DNA of 23,698 nt from an uncultured Succinivibrio sp. (GCA_900754255.1 CAAECI010000047.1:1-23698); one strand, 5' to 3'. Shown: positions 1-7,609, counted from the first letter of the stretch. Notes: a model not told the origin generated them from the sequence alone. Made by a program: numbers and translations.

Positions 1-125
1 CAGTTTGCAAAGGAGGGATAAGCTCCGCTTTCAATTACCGTGATCTCACGCGTCTCATCAAGGCGACGTAAACGTGTGGCGGTAGCGGCGCCTGCTGCCA
101 CGCCGCCTAAAATTACTGTACGCAT
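1..125 (-). CDS. FAD-dependent CoA-disulfide reductase / NADH oxidase-like protein (N-terminus only)
   Basis: The 41 visible codons read MRTVILGGVAAGAATATR and onward through a stretch ending in PSFAN. This is the start of a class of pyridine-nucleotide-disulfide oxidoreductases (CoA-disulfide reductase, NADH oxidase). The GGVAAGAA segment at residues 7-14 is the Rossmann FAD-binding loop, and in the family the catalytic cysteine normally follows directly after a SFAN-type motif, just beyond the window edge. The ATG at 125 has a strong Shine-Dalgarno (AGGAGG) that lies inside the last codons of the upstream nitroreductase; the two genes are 2 nt apart, so they are very likely one transcript. 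Substrate cannot be told from this fragment. The gene continues off the left edge. Confidence 0.8.
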   Translation of the reverse strand, partial: MRTVILGGVAAGAATATRLRRLDETREITVIESGAYPSFAN

Positions 126-127
126 GT

Positions 128-769
128 TTACCTCCTGATCAAAATATCTTCCATGGAAAGACGACTCTTGGGACGCTTGTCCAGGGTGTTTGAATCATGC
201 TCCGAACGATATCCAAGCAGTATAAGTGAGGTTGAGGCATAGCCTTCGTCATTAAGTTGCATAAGCTTGTCAACCTTGTTTAAATCCACTCCCTCAACGG
301 CTGTTGAATCGACTCCGTAAGATTGTGCAGCATAAAGCACGGTAGCCATGGCTATATAGGTCTGACGGGCGGTCCAATTTAATATACCAATGTCTGTCTC
401 GTGTCCCTTGGCAAAGGCAAGACAGCCCTCGGCAACAGCTTTGATCTGTGCTTCCTTGATACGACCGTCTTCAAATTGCTTGGTAGCCACCTTGGTTGCA
501 TATGCAAGATCAAGATCTTGTTTGGCACAAAGCACCAACACCTTGTCACAGCTGTCAAAGCGTTGCATATTGAAATCAGGTATAGCCTCGCGAATGCATT
601 TCTTTGAAGCTCGATCCAGAAGATAGAAACGCCAGCCCTGCATGTTAACTGAGCTTGGGGTCAGACGCAGACATTCGAGGATCTTCTGCAGGATCTACTC
701 AGGAATATTTTTTTGCGGATCATAGTATTTGGTGGTATAGCGTTCCTGCATCAATTTAAGAAAATCCAT
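128..769 (-). pseudogene. NfsB-like nitroreductase interrupted by an in-frame TAG
   Basis: Oxygen-insensitive NAD(P)H nitroreductases are FMN enzymes of about 217 residues; read through the stop, this frame gives 213 codons. The natural start is the ATG at 769, with Shine-Dalgarno AGAGGT 5 nt upstream. The first 24 residues (MDFLKLMQERYTTKYYDP and onward) are a typical family N-terminus carrying the FMN-phosphate Arg. Codon 25 is TAG (plus-strand 695-697). The frame then resumes without shift with ILQKILECLRLTPSSVN, the conserved flavin-binding segment, and runs intact to KSRLSMEDILIRR. An internal ATG at 643 could start a 171-residue product, but it has no Shine-Dalgarno and would lose the FMN-binding N-terminus. 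A single C-to-T or G-to-T change would explain the stop. Downstream lies a co-oriented flavoprotein gene. Whether this is a recent null, a strain polymorphism or a sequence error cannot be decided here. Confidence 0.85.
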
Positions 770-902
770 CTTTTACCTCTCAATTCAATAATGTTGTGGG
801 CAAAATATTCTCGTCTAAGAGTAAGCTTTTGATACCTTGATAGTAGACCTTGTTTTTTATTGGAAATACAATCTCAGCATTATTCCTGCAAATGAAAGCT
901 TG

Positions 903-922
903 TTATTGTGATCTTTATCAAA
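903..922 (+). promoter_or_regulatory. CRP/FNR-like binding site, copy 1
   Basis: TTATTGTGATCTTTATC followed by AAA. The core TGAT-cttt-ATCA is a perfect dyad close to the FNR consensus TTGAT-N4-ATCAA, and TGTGA-N6-TCAAA is also close to the CRP consensus, so the regulator cannot be fixed by eye. The first 17 bases recur exactly at 22135-22151 on the other strand. A -10-like TATCAA at 941-946 would put this site near -39 for plus-strand transcription toward the symporter; it is also 134 nt upstream of the nitroreductase start. Confidence 0.55.
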
Positions 923-1102
923 TTCGCCTCTGACCATGGATATCAACTCTCGCCTTGGGCCTGCTCCAAGAAAGAATGCCGTGCTAAAAAATTTTGCTGT
1001 TTTAATTTGCACCGTTTTGGCGCTATTTCTTTAACTTTCCTAATTACATCACTTTTAGGCTCCTTTAGAAAGCAGTCTGTTTTTTTGGTGCGATAATTAA
1101 CG

Positions 1103-1122
1103 AACTTTGTGACATCAAAGTT
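1103..1122. promoter_or_regulatory. Inverted repeat upstream of the symporter, possible operator
   Basis: AACTTTG and CAAAGTT form a perfect 7-bp inverted repeat separated by TGACAT. It ends 26 nt before the proposed TTG start at 1149. It is not followed by a T tract, so it is unlikely to be a terminator. The regulator is unknown. Confidence 0.35.
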
Positions 1123-1148
1123 ATTGCTATACCTTTTTGGGGGTTATT

Positions 1149-2438
1149 TTGTCTAATCAAAATCGCATAACGCAGGCTGCAGGTCAGGCTTATTCTGATC
1201 TGGCCGTAAATCGTAAGAAGCGTATTCGCACGGCCTGCTTATATATGGGTGGATTGGCGTTGGGCGTGATCTTCGGAATGATCAACGCCGATTTCCTAAA
1301 CGACGTCATGTCCTTGATCGCAACAATCTTTACAAGACTGTTCTCTCTTGTGGCGGTCCCGGTAATTGCGTTGTCGCTTTTGACCACGTTGGCCCGTTTA
1401 AATCACGGCTCAAACGGCGGTTCAATTTTTATGCATACGCTGTTCTATACCCTGCTCACCACCATACTTGCGGCAACCTTGGCCGGCTTGCTTTATGTAT
1501 TCATTTCGCCTGAAAACATTGCAGCCGCGGCTCCAGCCGATTTTAATGCCGCTGCCGTGGGAGTAGATGAGAGTTATTTCAGTCATATTATTTCGGTGAT
1601 CCCCAATAACCTCATTCAGCCTTTTGTGGCAGGTAATGTGCTGTCCGTGCTGTTAATTGCGGCCGCTTTGGGACTTGCGCTTGCCGCCATGCCCTCCTCC
1701 GAAAGCCGCACCGTAGTGGTTAAGCTGTTTACCGGACTGCAGGATCTGCTCTTCGTGCTGATCCACTGGCTCATTCTGATCCTTCCTTTGGGGATCGTGG
1801 CCTTTACCGCTCAGTTAGTAAAGCAGCTTGAAGCGGGGGTGATCTTGGGAGGTATCGCACAATACTTCACTGTGGTTTTAAGCTCGAATTTCATTCAAAT
1901 GTTGCTGATCTTGCCGGTATTGTTGCTTATAAGAGGCTTAAATCCGCTTAAGATCGCCCGCGGAATGGCACCTGCCCTGATGGTAGCCCTATTTTCAAAA
2001 TCCTCTGCCGGAACCCTGCCCGTTACCATGGCCTCGGCTGAGGACAATCTGAATGTGGACAAGCGTATTTCCCGTTTTGTGCTGCCCATTTGCACCACCA
2101 TCAATATGAACGGCTGTGCCGCCTTTATTTTGGTAACCTCGCTTTATCTTATGCAAAATACGGGCATGGAGATCACCTTCTCGACCATCATTACCTGGAT
2201 CTTCATCGCCACCGTCGCTGCGATCGGCAATGCGGGGGTTCCCATGGGATGCTTCTTCCTCACTCTTTCGCTGATGTCATCAATGCATGTGCCGGTTGAA
2301 TTCATGGGTGTGATTTTGCCCGTATATGCCGTGATCGATATGATTGAGACCTGCCTTAATGTTTGGTCCGATTCCTGTGTCTGCAACATTGTAAATAAGG
2401 AAATGCTGCCGAAGTTACCCGCAGAAGATAAGGAATAA
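1149..2438 (+). CDS. Dicarboxylate/amino acid:cation symporter (DAACS family)
   Basis: A sodium- or proton-coupled inner-membrane amino-acid carrier of the GltP/SstT family; 429 residues is normal length. The HP1 motif reads SKSSAGTLPVTM, TM7 reads TTINMNG, and TM8 reads DMIETCLNVWSDSC. Two ligand positions differ from glutamate carriers: the NMD motif is NMN (residues 319-321), and the TM8 Arg that binds the acidic side chain (Arg397 of GltPh) is Glu400. E. coli SstT, a Ser/Thr carrier, also has Glu there, so neutral or small amino acids are more likely substrates than aspartate or glutamate (inference). I chose TTG 1149 because GGGGG at 1139-1143 sits 5 nt upstream; the earlier in-frame TTG at 1137 overlaps that ribosome site. 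A terminator follows the gene. Confidence 0.85.
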   Translation: MSNQNRITQAAGQAYSDLAVNRKKRIRTACLYMGGLALGVIFGMINADFLNDVMSLIATIFTRLFSLVAVPVIALSLLTTLARLNHGSNGGSIFMHTLFYTLLTTILAATLAGLLYVFISPENIAAAAPADFNAAAVGVDESYFSHIISVIPNNLIQPFVAGNVLSVLLIAAALGLALAAMPSSESRTVVVKLFTGLQDLLFVLIHWLILILPLGIVAFTAQLVKQLEAGVILGGIAQYFTVVLSSNFIQMLLILPVLLLIRGLNPLKIARGMAPALMVALFSKSSAGTLPVTMASAEDNLNVDKRISRFVLPICTTINMNGCAAFILVTSLYLMQNTGMEITFSTIITWIFIATVAAIGNAGVPMGCFFLTLSLMSSMHVPVEFMGVILPVYAVIDMIETCLNVWSDSCVCNIVNKEMLPKLPAEDKE

Positions 2439-2458
2439 GCGTCATTTCTTCTAAAAAG

Positions 2459-2481
2459 GCGTGCGATGCACGCTTTTTTTT
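2459..2481 (+). terminator. Rho-independent terminator after the symporter gene
   Basis: Stem GCGTGC/GCACGC with a 3-nt GAT loop followed by eight T residues, 20 nt after the stop codon. An A tract precedes the stem. Confidence 0.8.
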
Positions 2482-2501
2482 GCAAAAAATAAATTTCACT
2501 C

Positions 2502-2530
2502 TTGATTATGATATAGATAATTACTAATAT
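2502..2530 (+). promoter_or_regulatory. Sigma-70-type promoter for the MetE-like gene
   Basis: TTGATT (2502-2507), a 17-nt spacer and TAATAT (2525-2530) lie 46 nt upstream of the start codon and just after the previous terminator. No MetJ-box array or SAM-riboswitch-like structure is evident in the short leader. Confidence 0.45.
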
Positions 2531-2575
2531 TCTCAGCAATGATATAAATATTTTCTAATAAGAAAGGGGCATAAC

Positions 2576-3700
2576 ATGTCACATATTCTTCCCCCCTATC
2601 GTGCCGATCACGTAGGATCTTTTTTACGTACCGACAAGATCGTAAATGCCAGAAACCTTTTTGCAAAAAACATCATCGGTGAGACCGAGCTTCATGCAGT
2701 CGAGGATGCAGAAATTGCAAAATTAATCGCCAAGGAAAAGGAATGCGGACTTAAGGCCGTCACCGACGGCGAATTCCGCCGCGCGTTTTGGCACCTTGAT
2801 TTTTTAACCGAGCTTAACGGAGTTTCCCGCGTCGGAGCTAAAGAATGGTCCACTCATTTTGAGGGAACTCAGCCCAAGGCCACCACGGCGGTGATCACGG
2901 ATAAGGTAGCCTTCTCAGATAAGCACCCTTTTCTTGATCACTTCCGTCGTCTTAAAAAATTAGCCGGCGATACCGCAGTGAAATTTACCATTCCGTCACC
3001 CTCCATGCTGTATCAAATCTGTGTCGTACGTACCGATGCATATAAGAGCATACCGCTTTACGCAAACAACGACGATGCTCTTTTTGATGATATAGCCACG
3101 GCTTGGACCGATTGCATGCTGGCTCTATACAGAGAGGGATGTCGTTACCTGCAGTTTGATGATACCTCATGGGGAGAATTCTGCTCTGAGGAAAAGAGTG
3201 CCCTGTATTCCTCCTACGGTCACGATTTAAAGCAGGTACAGCAAAAGTATGTTGAAGTGCTGAACAGGATATTATCTAAGAAACCTGCGGATATGACCGT
3301 TACCATGCATATTTGCCGCGGTAATTTCCGCTCCACCTGGTTCTCATCGGGCGGCTATGAGAGTGTGGCGCCGTTGCTTTTCAGAAGTTGCAACATCGAC
3401 GCCTTCTTCCTCGAATACGACTCCGATCGTGCCGGAGATTTCAAGCCCCTACGTTTCATAAAGGATCAAAGCGTAGTCTTGGGGCTTATAACCTCAAAAT
3501 TCCCAGAGCTTGAGGATAAGGAAAAGGTTAAGGAAAGGATCAAAGAGGCCAGCACCTATGTTCCGCTTGAAAGGCTCTGCCTTTCCACTCAGTGCGGCTT
3601 CAGTTCGACGGAGGAAGGTAACAAGCTTACAGAGGCTGAGCAATGGGCAAAGGTAAAATTGGTAACTGAAATTGCCAAAGAGGTATGGGCTGATGCCTGA
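2576..3700 (+). CDS. MetE C-terminal-domain-type methyltransferase (YxjG/YxjH-like)
   Basis: A 374-residue protein equal to the catalytic half of cobalamin-independent methionine synthase, without the N-terminal folate-binding half of true MetE. The zinc ligands expected for homocysteine activation are present: His245 and Cys247 (MHICRGNFRS), Glu280 (FFLEYDSDRAG) and Cys340 (STQCGFSS). The N-terminus PPYRADHVGSFLR is typical of the Bacillus YxjG/YxjH group. Known short MetE-like proteins transfer methyl groups to homocysteine or related thiols, and the methyl donor is unclear for most; the folate-polyglutamate name often given by annotation pipelines is therefore uncertain. ATG 2576 has Shine-Dalgarno AAAGGGG 7 nt upstream. 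The gene has its own promoter candidate and stands alone. Confidence 0.85.
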   Translation: MSHILPPYRADHVGSFLRTDKIVNARNLFAKNIIGETELHAVEDAEIAKLIAKEKECGLKAVTDGEFRRAFWHLDFLTELNGVSRVGAKEWSTHFEGTQPKATTAVITDKVAFSDKHPFLDHFRRLKKLAGDTAVKFTIPSPSMLYQICVVRTDAYKSIPLYANNDDALFDDIATAWTDCMLALYREGCRYLQFDDTSWGEFCSEEKSALYSSYGHDLKQVQQKYVEVLNRILSKKPADMTVTMHICRGNFRSTWFSSGGYESVAPLLFRSCNIDAFFLEYDSDRAGDFKPLRFIKDQSVVLGLITSKFPELEDKEKVKERIKEASTYVPLERLCLSTQCGFSSTEEGNKLTEAEQWAKVKLVTEIAKEVWADA

Positions 3701-3705
3701 GCATA

Positions 3706-3729
3706 GGATCTTTGTATCGGCAAAGATCC
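3706..3729. terminator. Hairpin between convergent genes, probable terminator
   Basis: A perfect 9-bp stem GGATCTTTG/CAAAGATCC with a 6-nt loop, 5 nt after the MetE-like stop codon and 31 nt from the DUF3298 stop. The downstream T content is low on both strands, so efficiency is uncertain. Confidence 0.45.
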
Positions 3730-3760
3730 CTAAGGCTGTTCTTTAACGTTTCCCTGTCTC

Positions 3761-4507
3761 TTAATTGGGATCAGAGAGAGTCTTAGCATAGGCGGGGAAG
3801 AAATAGCTTTTTACCCCCGCCTCCTTTAATTCGTCACAGCTTACAAAGAGCTTGGCCGGATCTTCTCCCGGCATTACTGTCCGAGGCGGGAAAATAAATT
3901 CTATACCGTCTGGGTACAGGGTAAAGTTCCAAGGTCTGCTCTCGATAGTGGCTGAAATGGTATCAAAAAGAGGCATGGAATAGCGGGCAAATTTTTTGTC
4001 GAAGGCACGGGCGCACAGCATGGCCGCTGCCTGAGGATCGTCAAAAAAATCCTTAAACTGCAACGGGCGATCATTCTTTAAATCAATATTCAAAGAATCA
4101 TAAATATTTTGCTTAACACCGTTTAATTCTTTCTGTGCATAAGCAGTCAAAAGCAGAATGTCAGGATTGTAGATCCTGCGAAAATCCAAGGTAACCTCTT
4201 GAGATCCGTGCGGAATATCGGGCATGACGAGCTCTTTGCCGCCGGTTTCAAATTTTTCAAGCTCCTTATTGCGCTCTACAATGAATTCTCTTTCGAATTT
4301 ACCTGAGTAAAATCTGACAAAACGGGCACATTGCTCGGCAAATTCATCACTGCGACATTTACTCGGCAGATGAAAGATCGTTGTGGTATATGCCCGCTCC
4401 TCCACAAAATCATAGGCCGAAGCAGTTTGTATACAAAACGGCATTAAAAAAGCCGACAGCAACAAATATTTTTTATGAGCCGCGAACAGCAAATTCAAAT
4501 ACTTCAA
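3761..4507 (-). CDS. Secreted DUF3298 (RsiV-like) domain protein
   Basis: A 248-residue protein with a signal peptide (hydrophobic core LLLSAFLMPFCIQ, cleavage expected after TASA near residue 31), so periplasmic. The body resembles the DUF3298/DUF4163 family, seen also in the sensor domain of anti-sigma factor RsiV: YDSLNIDLKNDRPLQFKDFF near the middle and FTLYPDGIEFIFPPRTVMPG toward the C-terminus. RsiV binds lysozyme, but most family members have no known ligand. There is no transmembrane or anti-sigma part here. The TTG at 4507 has Shine-Dalgarno AAAAGGG 7 nt upstream and lies inside the end of the upstream glycosylase gene (35-nt overlap). It is the last gene of a compact four-gene unit starting at 7540. 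Confidence 0.7.
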   Translation of the reverse strand: MKYLNLLFAAHKKYLLLSAFLMPFCIQTASAYDFVEERAYTTTIFHLPSKCRSDEFAEQCARFVRFYSGKFEREFIVERNKELEKFETGGKELVMPDIPHGSQEVTLDFRRIYNPDILLLTAYAQKELNGVKQNIYDSLNIDLKNDRPLQFKDFFDDPQAAAMLCARAFDKKFARYSMPLFDTISATIESRPWNFTLYPDGIEFIFPPRTVMPGEDPAKLFVSCDELKEAGVKSYFFPAYAKTLSDPN

Positions 4508-5009
4508 AATAATACCCTTTTAAACTTTCAAGCGAGAAACGTGCATTTGCCGGAGAGGTCGAGGGCAAATGCAAAGTTTTAACATTCAGCTCATTGAAAT
4601 GTTTCAAAAAAAGCTTTTTGGCAAGAGTGCCGTTCGTAACTACAAGCTCAATGCTCACGTTTTGTTCCAAAATGGATTTTATATCGTTGATCTCGACATC
4701 GTGAATATTCGCATCTGCACTGCCGCATCGTCGGCAGGATCTGATCACGTCAAATAATGCTAAATTGCAGGAGGCAAGAGCTTCCTTACGTGCTTTTACA
4801 TCGCAGAGCTCTTTACCTGTAAAAAGGCTCAGAAGCTTAAAAAAACGGTTTTGCGGATGTGCATAATAAAAGTCCTGAGCAAGTGATTGCACGGACGGCA
4901 TTGAGCCTAGGATAAGAACACGCGGAGATGCTGGTATGAACGGCGGCAGTCCCTGTAAAAGAGGAGATGCCGTCGCATTATTTCTATTGTCCTTGATCTT
5001 TTTCTTCAT
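4473..5009 (-). CDS. Hypoxanthine-DNA glycosylase-type uracil-DNA glycosylase superfamily protein
   Basis: A 178-residue cytoplasmic protein with the signatures of the HDG (family 6) branch of the UDG superfamily, which removes deoxyinosine and so repairs deaminated adenine. Visible motifs are VLILGSMPS (residues 31-39), YYAHPQNRFF (48-57; the Asn is the usual catalytic-motif residue) and LPSTSPANA (148-156). Length is normal for the family. The ATG at 5009 overlaps the preceding gene by 26 nt and has no clear Shine-Dalgarno, suggesting translational coupling. The first 25 or so residues are polar and poorly conserved. The family call is firm; substrate preference (hypoxanthine versus uracil) is from the family. 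Confidence 0.8.
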   Translation of the reverse strand: MKKKIKDNRNNATASPLLQGLPPFIPASPRVLILGSMPSVQSLAQDFYYAHPQNRFFKLLSLFTGKELCDVKARKEALASCNLALFDVIRSCRRCGSADANIHDVEINDIKSILEQNVSIELVVTNGTLAKKLFLKHFNELNVKTLHLPSTSPANARFSLESLKGYYFEVFEFAVRGS

Positions 5010-5808
5010 TGGTTAAGCGCTTTGAAAAACCGTATGCAGAGATTTTAAGCGAAAACGCCGCCATGATAGCCGCGGCAGTGGCTGCGGCATTCAAAATATA
5101 GATCCTAAGCACAATGAAGGTAAGAGCCGGATCAAACTCATCCCTTTTTAAAATGAGTCCTTCAATGTATCGCAACTTAAGCACGGCAAAATATTTTTCC
5201 GTAATGGCAAAGGCCACCACCACAATTACCGCCAGCAAAAGATGTCCGGGTAAATTAACTCCCCACGCTTTAAATCCCGTAATGAAGGGATCGCGGCGCT
5301 TTGAAACTGCGGCAAAGGAGAGAGCCGACAGTAAGGAGAAAACAAGCAACAGACAAAGCCCGCTAACAGCTATGGTTTGCACCAGAGCATGCGAATGCTC
5401 CTGTTGCTCCTCAGTTCCGATTTGCAAAACCTGATGCTCGGATGCAGCCTGCTCATAAATAAGCATGGCTTCGTGGCTTTTATACTCAAAAAATAAAAGT
5501 GCTCCGGCAATACAGACCCACCAGGCAAGAGTTACAAGCAAAACAAAGGACCAGTTTTGCTTCAAGGATGATAAAAAGCCCTTAAATGCAGGGGCAGGAT
5601 CCTTTCCGTTGCTACAGCCTGAGCGAACAAAAAAAGCATGTAAGGCAGGACTTAAGAGTGCGGCTGTCAATGTAAACGGGGCTAGAACGGGTGTTATGAA
5701 GCGCATGGCGCAGCCTGCGCATATTCCGGTTAGCCCGGCAAACAGAGAATAAAAAGGACCGCCTACGCCGCTAGAATGCAGGCAGTCCTTTGCGCTTTGA
5801 TCATTCAT
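4984..5808 (-). CDS. Multi-pass membrane protein of unknown function
   Basis: I do not recognise this 274-residue protein. It has about five or six hydrophobic segments: around residues 19-58 (likely two), WSFVLLVTLAWWVCIAGALLFF, a segment around VSGLCLLLVFSLLSALSF, one around HLLLAVIVVVAFAI, and a last one near the C-terminus rich in Ala. A short polar, Glu/Gln/His-rich stretch (AASEHQVLQIGTEEQQEHSH) lies between the second and third groups. The ATG at 5808, 4 nt after the transporter stop, is preferred over a TTG at 5832 that would overlap the transporter; neither has a good Shine-Dalgarno, so coupling to the transporter is likely. The gene ends with a genuine TAG stop. Its position suggests an accessory role with the transporter, which is inference. 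Confidence 0.7.
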   Translation of the reverse strand: MNDQSAKDCLHSSGVGGPFYSLFAGLTGICAGCAMRFITPVLAPFTLTAALLSPALHAFFVRSGCSNGKDPAPAFKGFLSSLKQNWSFVLLVTLAWWVCIAGALLFFEYKSHEAMLIYEQAASEHQVLQIGTEEQQEHSHALVQTIAVSGLCLLLVFSLLSALSFAAVSKRRDPFITGFKAWGVNLPGHLLLAVIVVVAFAITEKYFAVLKLRYIEGLILKRDEFDPALTFIVLRIYILNAAATAAAIMAAFSLKISAYGFSKRLTNEEKDQGQ

Positions 5809-5812
5809 CGTA

Positions 5813-7540
5813 TCAGATGAAGGCCGCAGCAATGATCACCATGATCTGCGGTGACAGAATACGCAGGAACATGACGAAAGGATAGACGGTGGCATAACCG
5901 ATGGAGGTCGCCTCAGCATCCTTATACATGCCGTTTGCATAAGCAAGAGCCGGAGGATCAGTATAGGAACCGGCAAGCATACCGCAGGCTACAAGATAGT
6001 TGACCTTGCTAACCTTGATGGCCAGGAAGCCTACTACCATAATAGGAATGATGGAGATCAGAGAGGCCCATGCCATCCAGCTGAAGCCGGGACCCTCGGT
6101 CAGGGTTTCCCAGAAGCCGTTGGCACCTGCGCAAATTCCTACGATGGTAAGGAACAAGGTGATGCCCATGGCATTGAAGGTTTCAATGGCAGCAGGAGGC
6201 AGACGCCAGTGGATGCGGTTACCGGTAAGGCTGTCTCCGAAACGAGCCAGAATAATAGCCATGATGAGCGGACCGCCGGCAAGACCGAGCTTCATAGGAG
6301 CAGGAACTCCCGGAACCGGAACAGGGATTGAGCCTAACAATATACCTAGGAAGATACCGATAAATACCGGCATCATACCTACCTGATTGTAGGATGCGGA
6401 GGAGTTGCCTACCAGCTTACCGGCCTGCTTGACGTTGTCGGCAGTACCGATCACGTTGATCTCATCACCGTAGGAGAGAACAAAATCGTGAGCGGGCAGC
6501 ATCTGTACACCGGCACGGATAATGCGGGATACGGACAAATTGAAGCGCTCATCAAGGTGCAGATCACCTAATTTACGGTTACAAACATGAGAGTTCGTAA
6601 CGATGAGGTGGCGAACCACCATGCGTGAGCCGCGGGTGGTCATTACGTCCTTGGCTGAAATACCTATGGCCGACAGGGCCTTGGCAAGATCCTTTGAGGA
6701 TCCTACCAGATGCACAATATCCCCTGCCTGCAAGTCCTGATCCTTAGTCGGAACGGAAAGCTCGCCGTTACGCTTAAAGCGCGAGCAAACGACAAGACCC
6801 TCAGCTACGCCCGGGATGTCTGACACGGTCTTTCCGAAGAATTCGGTGTTCTGGATGGTAACGTTCATTACACCTAAGGCCTGACCCTTGCCCTTGGACG
6901 CTGCATATTCCTCGCCAGATTTGTCGATGTTGACCTTAAAGATGATACGCAACACGATCATCGTAATTAACAACGAACAAACAGCAAAAGGATAAGCCAT
7001 GGCATAGGCCGAGGGAACGACGGCCGAATTAAAGCCTTCAGGAACCTCACCATCGGCAGCAAAGGCGTTGGCCATGTCCGCAATCATGGAGGAGCCTGCA
7101 CCCAAAGCCGGGGTATTGGTGATGGCACCGGTGTACATACCAATCATGACATCCACGGGTACTATGCCGCAGAAGAACAAAATCATGGCAATGGAGCATC
7201 CGGCTACGATGATCAGCACGGCCCACATAATCAGCTTGACGCCCTGACCGCGCAGGGAGCTGAAGAAGCTAGGACCGACTTTAATACCTATGGCGTACAC
7301 GAATAGGATCAAACCGAATTCCTGTACGAAATGCAGAATGCTACCCTCGGTGGTGGCGCCGCCTGCTTCGGCGGTTACGTCAAAGCCGAAATAGACGTGA
7401 GCAATATGACCGACAAAAATGCCCGAAAAGAGCACGCCGCCGATCCCGAGACCTACTCCCTTATATTTGACGCGTCCGAGCAAAACGCCCAGCACTGCGC
7501 CCAGAGAGACTATCAAAATGATAAAAGCTATGGACGACAT
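5813..7540 (-). CDS. yidE: YidE/AspT-family (aspartate:alanine exchanger family) transporter
   Basis: A 575-residue inner-membrane carrier aligning nearly end to end with E. coli YidE. Order: an N-terminal membrane bundle (KYKGVGLGIGGVLFSGI, EFGLILFVYAIGIKVGPSFF, TGAITNTPALGAG), two central cytoplasmic RCK_C/TrkA-C domains (roughly residues 220-400, containing GDIVHLVGSSKDL and YGDEINVIGTADNV), then a second membrane bundle (MMPVFIGIFLGILLGSIPVPVPG, LAGGPLIMAIILARFG, MLAGSYTDPPALAYANG). Characterised relatives are AspT (aspartate/alanine exchange) and Corynebacterium SucE (succinate export); YidE itself has no firm substrate. The ATG at 7540 matches the YidE N-terminus but lacks a clear Shine-Dalgarno. 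It is the first gene of the four-gene minus-strand unit. Confidence 0.9.
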   Translation of the reverse strand: MSSIAFIILIVSLGAVLGVLLGRVKYKGVGLGIGGVLFSGIFVGHIAHVYFGFDVTAEAGGATTEGSILHFVQEFGLILFVYAIGIKVGPSFFSSLRGQGVKLIMWAVLIIVAGCSIAMILFFCGIVPVDVMIGMYTGAITNTPALGAGSSMIADMANAFAADGEVPEGFNSAVVPSAYAMAYPFAVCSLLITMIVLRIIFKVNIDKSGEEYAASKGKGQALGVMNVTIQNTEFFGKTVSDIPGVAEGLVVCSRFKRNGELSVPTKDQDLQAGDIVHLVGSSKDLAKALSAIGISAKDVMTTRGSRMVVRHLIVTNSHVCNRKLGDLHLDERFNLSVSRIIRAGVQMLPAHDFVLSYGDEINVIGTADNVKQAGKLVGNSSASYNQVGMMPVFIGIFLGILLGSIPVPVPGVPAPMKLGLAGGPLIMAIILARFGDSLTGNRIHWRLPPAAIETFNAMGITLFLTIVGICAGANGFWETLTEGPGFSWMAWASLISIIPIMVVGFLAIKVSKVNYLVACGMLAGSYTDPPALAYANGMYKDAEATSIGYATVYPFVMFLRILSPQIMVIIAAAFI

Positions 7541-7609
7541 AATAAGTTTATGTTGAATACTTTGAGGTGTAATAATTGCGGAGGATCATGGAGATCCGTC
7601 CCCCCGTCC

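Larger units (their letters stand above)
770..1148. other. Divergent intergenic region between nitroreductase and amino-acid symporter genes
   Basis: No convincing gene is seen. The region holds a CRP/FNR-like site (903-922), a possible -10 TATCAA at 941-946 about 30 nt downstream of that site, and a 7-bp inverted repeat just before the symporter (1103-1122). A 62-codon plus-strand frame beginning with GTG at 908 overlaps the regulatory site, has no Shine-Dalgarno and resembles nothing I recognise. Confidence 0.5.

Noticed and set aside
695..697. TAG reassigned as a sense codon in this organism
   Set aside because: TAG terminates lpoB and the 274-residue membrane protein at sensible positions, so TAG works as a stop here.
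908..1096. 62-codon plus-strand frame before the symporter
   Set aside because: Starts inside the CRP/FNR-like site, lacks a Shine-Dalgarno and resembles no protein I know.
1137..1148. TTG at 1137 as the symporter start
   Set aside because: It overlaps the GGGGG ribosome site that serves TTG 1149, and adds four unconserved residues.
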